Source: Lysobacter sp. GX 14042 (GTDB taxonomy: Bacteria; Pseudomonadota; Gammaproteobacteria; Xanthomonadales; Xanthomonadaceae). From it: 64,000 nucleotides of DNA. The stretch spans positions 434,001-498,000 of the forward strand of contig NZ_JAJUWY010000001.1 of assembly GCF_021390425.1 (NCBI RefSeq). The letters are read 5' to 3'. The translations under genes were made by a program, and so were the position numbers. Positions 62,008-64,000 of the stretch are shown here, piece by piece (the stretch's first letter is position 1; every line of letters starts with the position of its first letter). Under the pieces are notes generated by a model. That model searched no databases. It was not told the origin of the DNA and worked only from the letters and a program-made list of their open reading frames with translations.

Positions 62008-64000
62008 GCGCGCCCATCTGGTGCAGTTCTTCCTGTTCCAGGCCCAGACCCTGGAGCTGGACCGCACCACCGCGATCATCGCCCCCAACGGCGCCGGCAA
62101 GAGCGCGCTGCTGGACGCGCTGCAGATCGTGATGCTGGGCGGCGACCGCAACCAGATCCGCTTCAACGCCCAGGCCGGCGGCAGCCACCGCGCGCGCACC
62201 ATCCGCGACTACTGCCTGGGCGTGTACCGCGGCGGCGAGGACGGCCGGGTGCGCGACACCGCGACGACCTACCTCAGCCTGGTCTTCCGCGATACGGAGA
62301 CCGACCAGGTCCTGACCGCCGGCATCGCCCTGGGTGCCTCCGCCGACGAGCCCGACCACCGCGTGCACGGGCTGTACCTGTTGCCCGGCGTGGCGCTGGA
62401 GCTGGAGGAGCACCTGGAGCAGGTCGACGGCCGCGAACTGCCGCTGGAGTGGGCGACTTTCCGCGAACAGGCGCTGCGGCGCTGCAGGCAGGCCGACACC
62501 CGCGCCGAGCTGCACCCCACCAGCGACCGCTTCGTGCGCGACCTGCTGGTACGCCTGCGCCCCGGCCCGACCGCCTACCTGGACCCGGCCGCCTACCGCA
62601 AGGCCTTCCAGAACGCGCTCAACCTGCAGCGGGTCACCGATGTCGACCTGTTCGTGCGCACCCTGGTGGCCGAGGAGCGCCCGACCGAGATCGCCCGCTT
62701 CCGTGCCCTGCTGGAGGGTTTCCGGCAGATCAAGGCGCGCATCGAGCAGGTCGCCCGGCGGATCGAGGAAGCCGAACTGGTCGAAGCCCGCTACCGCAAG
62801 CTGGCCGCCCAGGCCACGCGCGCGGCCAGCTACCGGGCGCTCGCCGCCGAATACCGGCGCGACGCCCACGAGGAGCAACTGGACACGATCGAGCAGTCGC
62901 TGGCCGAGGCCCGCGACGCCGCCGCGCACTGCCGGCGCTCGCTCGCCCAGGCCCGCAGCGACCTGCAGACCGCCAACGAGGACGCCGCCCGACTCCAGCA
63001 GCAACTGCAGGGCATGCGTGGCTACGGCGAGCAGGCCAGCCTGGACCAGCTCGCCGCCAACTGGCGCGATGACCTGGGCCGGCTCAAGCATGACCTGCTG
63101 CGCAACGCCGGTTTTGTGCGCGAGCGGCTGGCGTCCGCCGGCGCGCTCGGCCTGCCCGGCATCGATCCGGCACAGGTACGCGAACTCGCCCTGCCCTGGC
63201 AGGCGCTGTGCGACGTGCTCGAGGCGCTGCCCGCCGACGCCGAGGTCGAGCTTGATCCGCAGCAACTGCACGATCAGCTGCGCGACGCCCTGGCCCAGGC
63301 CGCCCCGCTGATCGCCGCGGTGACCCGCCACGCCCGCGAGGCGCAGAACGCCCTCGATGCCGCCCGCCAGCGCGCCGAGGCCGCGCGACAGAACCTGGCC
63401 CGGCTGTCGGCCGGCCAGTCCGAACTGCGCGCCGACGTCATCCGCCTGATGAACTACCTGCGCGAGGACGGCATCCACGCGCAGCCGGTCTGCGACCTGG
63501 TCCGGGTCACCGATCCGGATTGGCAGCCGGCCATCGAAGCCTACCTGCGCAGCCACGTCGAGGCCTTGCTGGTGCCGGCCGAGGACGAGGAGCGCGCGGT
63601 ACGCCTGTACCGCGCCCTCAAGGGCAACCGCGCGGTGTACGGCGTGAAGCTGGCCCTGGCCAGCCAGGCGCGCCGCGAGCGCGGCAAGGCCCCGGCCACC
63701 GACCAGGTCGCCGCCCTGCTGGACGGCGACAACCGCGATGCGGTGGCCTACCTGCGACGCCAGCTCGGCGACCTGCGCCAGGTCGAGACCGAAACCCAGC
63801 TGGTGCGCGGCGATCGCGCCCTCAGCCGTGACGGCCTGGTCGCCAAGGGCGGCGGCATCGAGCGCCTGCGCCTGCCGGCCGCGGCGGAACTGCGCATCGG
63901 CGCCAGCGGCAATCGCGAGCGCGCCCGGCTGCTGCACGAGCAGCGCGAGCGTGCCGAAGCCGAGCTCCGCGCGCTGGAGGCCGAGGGCAAGGCACTGGCG
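61994..64000 (+). CDS. jetC: Wadjet defence protein JetC (MukB-like SMC ATPase), 3' end off window
   Basis: 669 codons are visible with no stop before the edge; JetC is usually about 1100 residues. The ABC-type head starts at the N-terminus: MFLLERAHLVQFFLF, Walker A IIAPNGAGKS (30-38) and LLDALQIVMLGGD. A long coiled coil (about 250-490) leads to a hinge region near 490-590 (VRVTDPDWQPAIEAYLRSHV, LLVPAEDEERAVRLYRALKG). JetC extrudes DNA loops, and the complex cleaves plasmids through JetD, whose gene should lie just beyond the right edge. Confidence 0.88.
   Translation, partial: MFLLERAHLVQFFLFQAQTLELDRTTAIIAPNGAGKSALLDALQIVMLGGDRNQIRFNAQAGGSHRARTIRDYCLGVYRGGEDGRVRDTATTYLSLVFRDTETDQVLTAGIALGASADEPDHRVHGLYLLPGVALELEEHLEQVDGRELPLEWATFREQALRRCRQADTRAELHPTSDRFVRDLLVRLRPGPTAYLDPAAYRKAFQNALNLQRVTDVDLFVRTLVAEERPTEIARFRALLEGFRQIKARIEQVARRIEEAELVEARYRKLAAQATRAASYRALAAEYRRDAHEEQLDTIEQSLAEARDAAAHCRRSLAQARSDLQTANEDAARLQQQLQGMRGYGEQASLDQLAANWRDDLGRLKHDLLRNAGFVRERLASAGALGLPGIDPAQVRELALPWQALCDVLEALPADAEVELDPQQLHDQLRDALAQAAPLIAAVTRHAREAQNALDAARQRAEAARQNLARLSAGQSELRADVIRLMNYLREDGIHAQPVCDLVRVTDPDWQPAIEAYLRSHVEALLVPAEDEERAVRLYRALKGNRAVYGVKLALASQARRERGKAPATDQVAALLDGDNRDAVAYLRRQLGDLRQVETETQLVRGDRALSRDGLVAKGGGIERLRLPAAAELRIGASGNRERARLLHEQRERAEAELRALEAEGKALA

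Noticed and set aside
61523-63937. An 804-codon open frame on the minus strand opposite jetB and jetC
   Set aside because: It is the antisense shadow of real, recognisable genes in very GC-rich DNA; its Leu/Val/Gly/Gln-rich translation matches no protein and it has no ribosome site.

Overview
The window is GC-rich chromosomal DNA with almost no intergenic space. It most likely comes from the Xanthomonadaceae/Lysobacteraceae (Xanthomonas, Lysobacter, Luteimonas and relatives). The main clues are an AroA that reads very like the Xanthomonas enzyme, a 1025-residue TonB-dependent receptor of the Xanthomonas/Caulobacter type, several small TonB-like proteins, and REP-type palindromes that encode SFPRKR/VIPANAGIH-like peptides. 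This is inferred from recognised protein sequences; no database search was possible.

Region 1-19 kb is mainly core genome: nfuA (cut by the left edge), phhB, a TonB-like lipoprotein, rluC divergent from rne, a UvrY/GacA-type regulator directly behind tRNA-Ser(UGA), a LysR regulator, serS, another TonB-like protein, and the overlapping serC-aroA pair. Then come a twin-FHA membrane protein, a PHA-granule-type small protein, a membrane protein with an Mrr-like domain, a HAD phosphatase, a 44-residue Lys/Ser/Gln-rich protein, two VOC proteins, a thioredoxin-like protein and a secreted alpha/beta hydrolase.

Region 19-33 kb is accessory. It has an unusual SDR protein with a four-cysteine motif, transporters (TSUP, EmrE-type SMR, MFS, DMT), a sirtuin with the YxxR acyl-pocket signature, an IS3-family element with a -1 frameshift site, and a type I restriction-modification locus. 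In that locus an antiparallel HigBA-like toxin-antitoxin pair separates hsdMS from hsdR. Uracil phosphoribosyltransferase and a REP cluster close the region; the REP DNA supplies the C-terminus of a large lipoprotein hydrolase.

Region 34-50 kb holds lipoprotein/DUF4105/SDR genes in tandem, an alcohol dehydrogenase, MaoC and old-yellow-enzyme genes, tpm, and an AbrB-Doc toxin-antitoxin pair. A thiol-redox pair (an Lgt-like/TlpA fusion and a DsbG-like lipoprotein) diverges from a PmrAB/QseBC-type two-component system. A MerR/CueR-type promoter then drives a copZ that is cut off after about 28 codons. Fragments of an MFS pump and a methyltransferase lie around a YqjH/YqjI-like ferric reductase and PadR pair, marking a zone of rearrangement. 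An L,D-transpeptidase and an Lpp-like lipoprotein follow.

Region 50-64 kb has an Xre-RES toxin-antitoxin operon with a perfect 20-bp palindrome in its promoter, a TSUP permease, and a phosphate-scavenging operon (TonB-dependent receptor, Tat-exported PhoD-type phosphatase, secreted metallophosphoesterase). A zinc alcohol dehydrogenase comes next. At the right edge are the first three genes of a Wadjet (JetABC) condensin-like plasmid-defence operon; jetC is cut by the edge and jetD would lie outside. With the type I system and three toxin-antitoxin modules, the window is rich in defence and stability functions.
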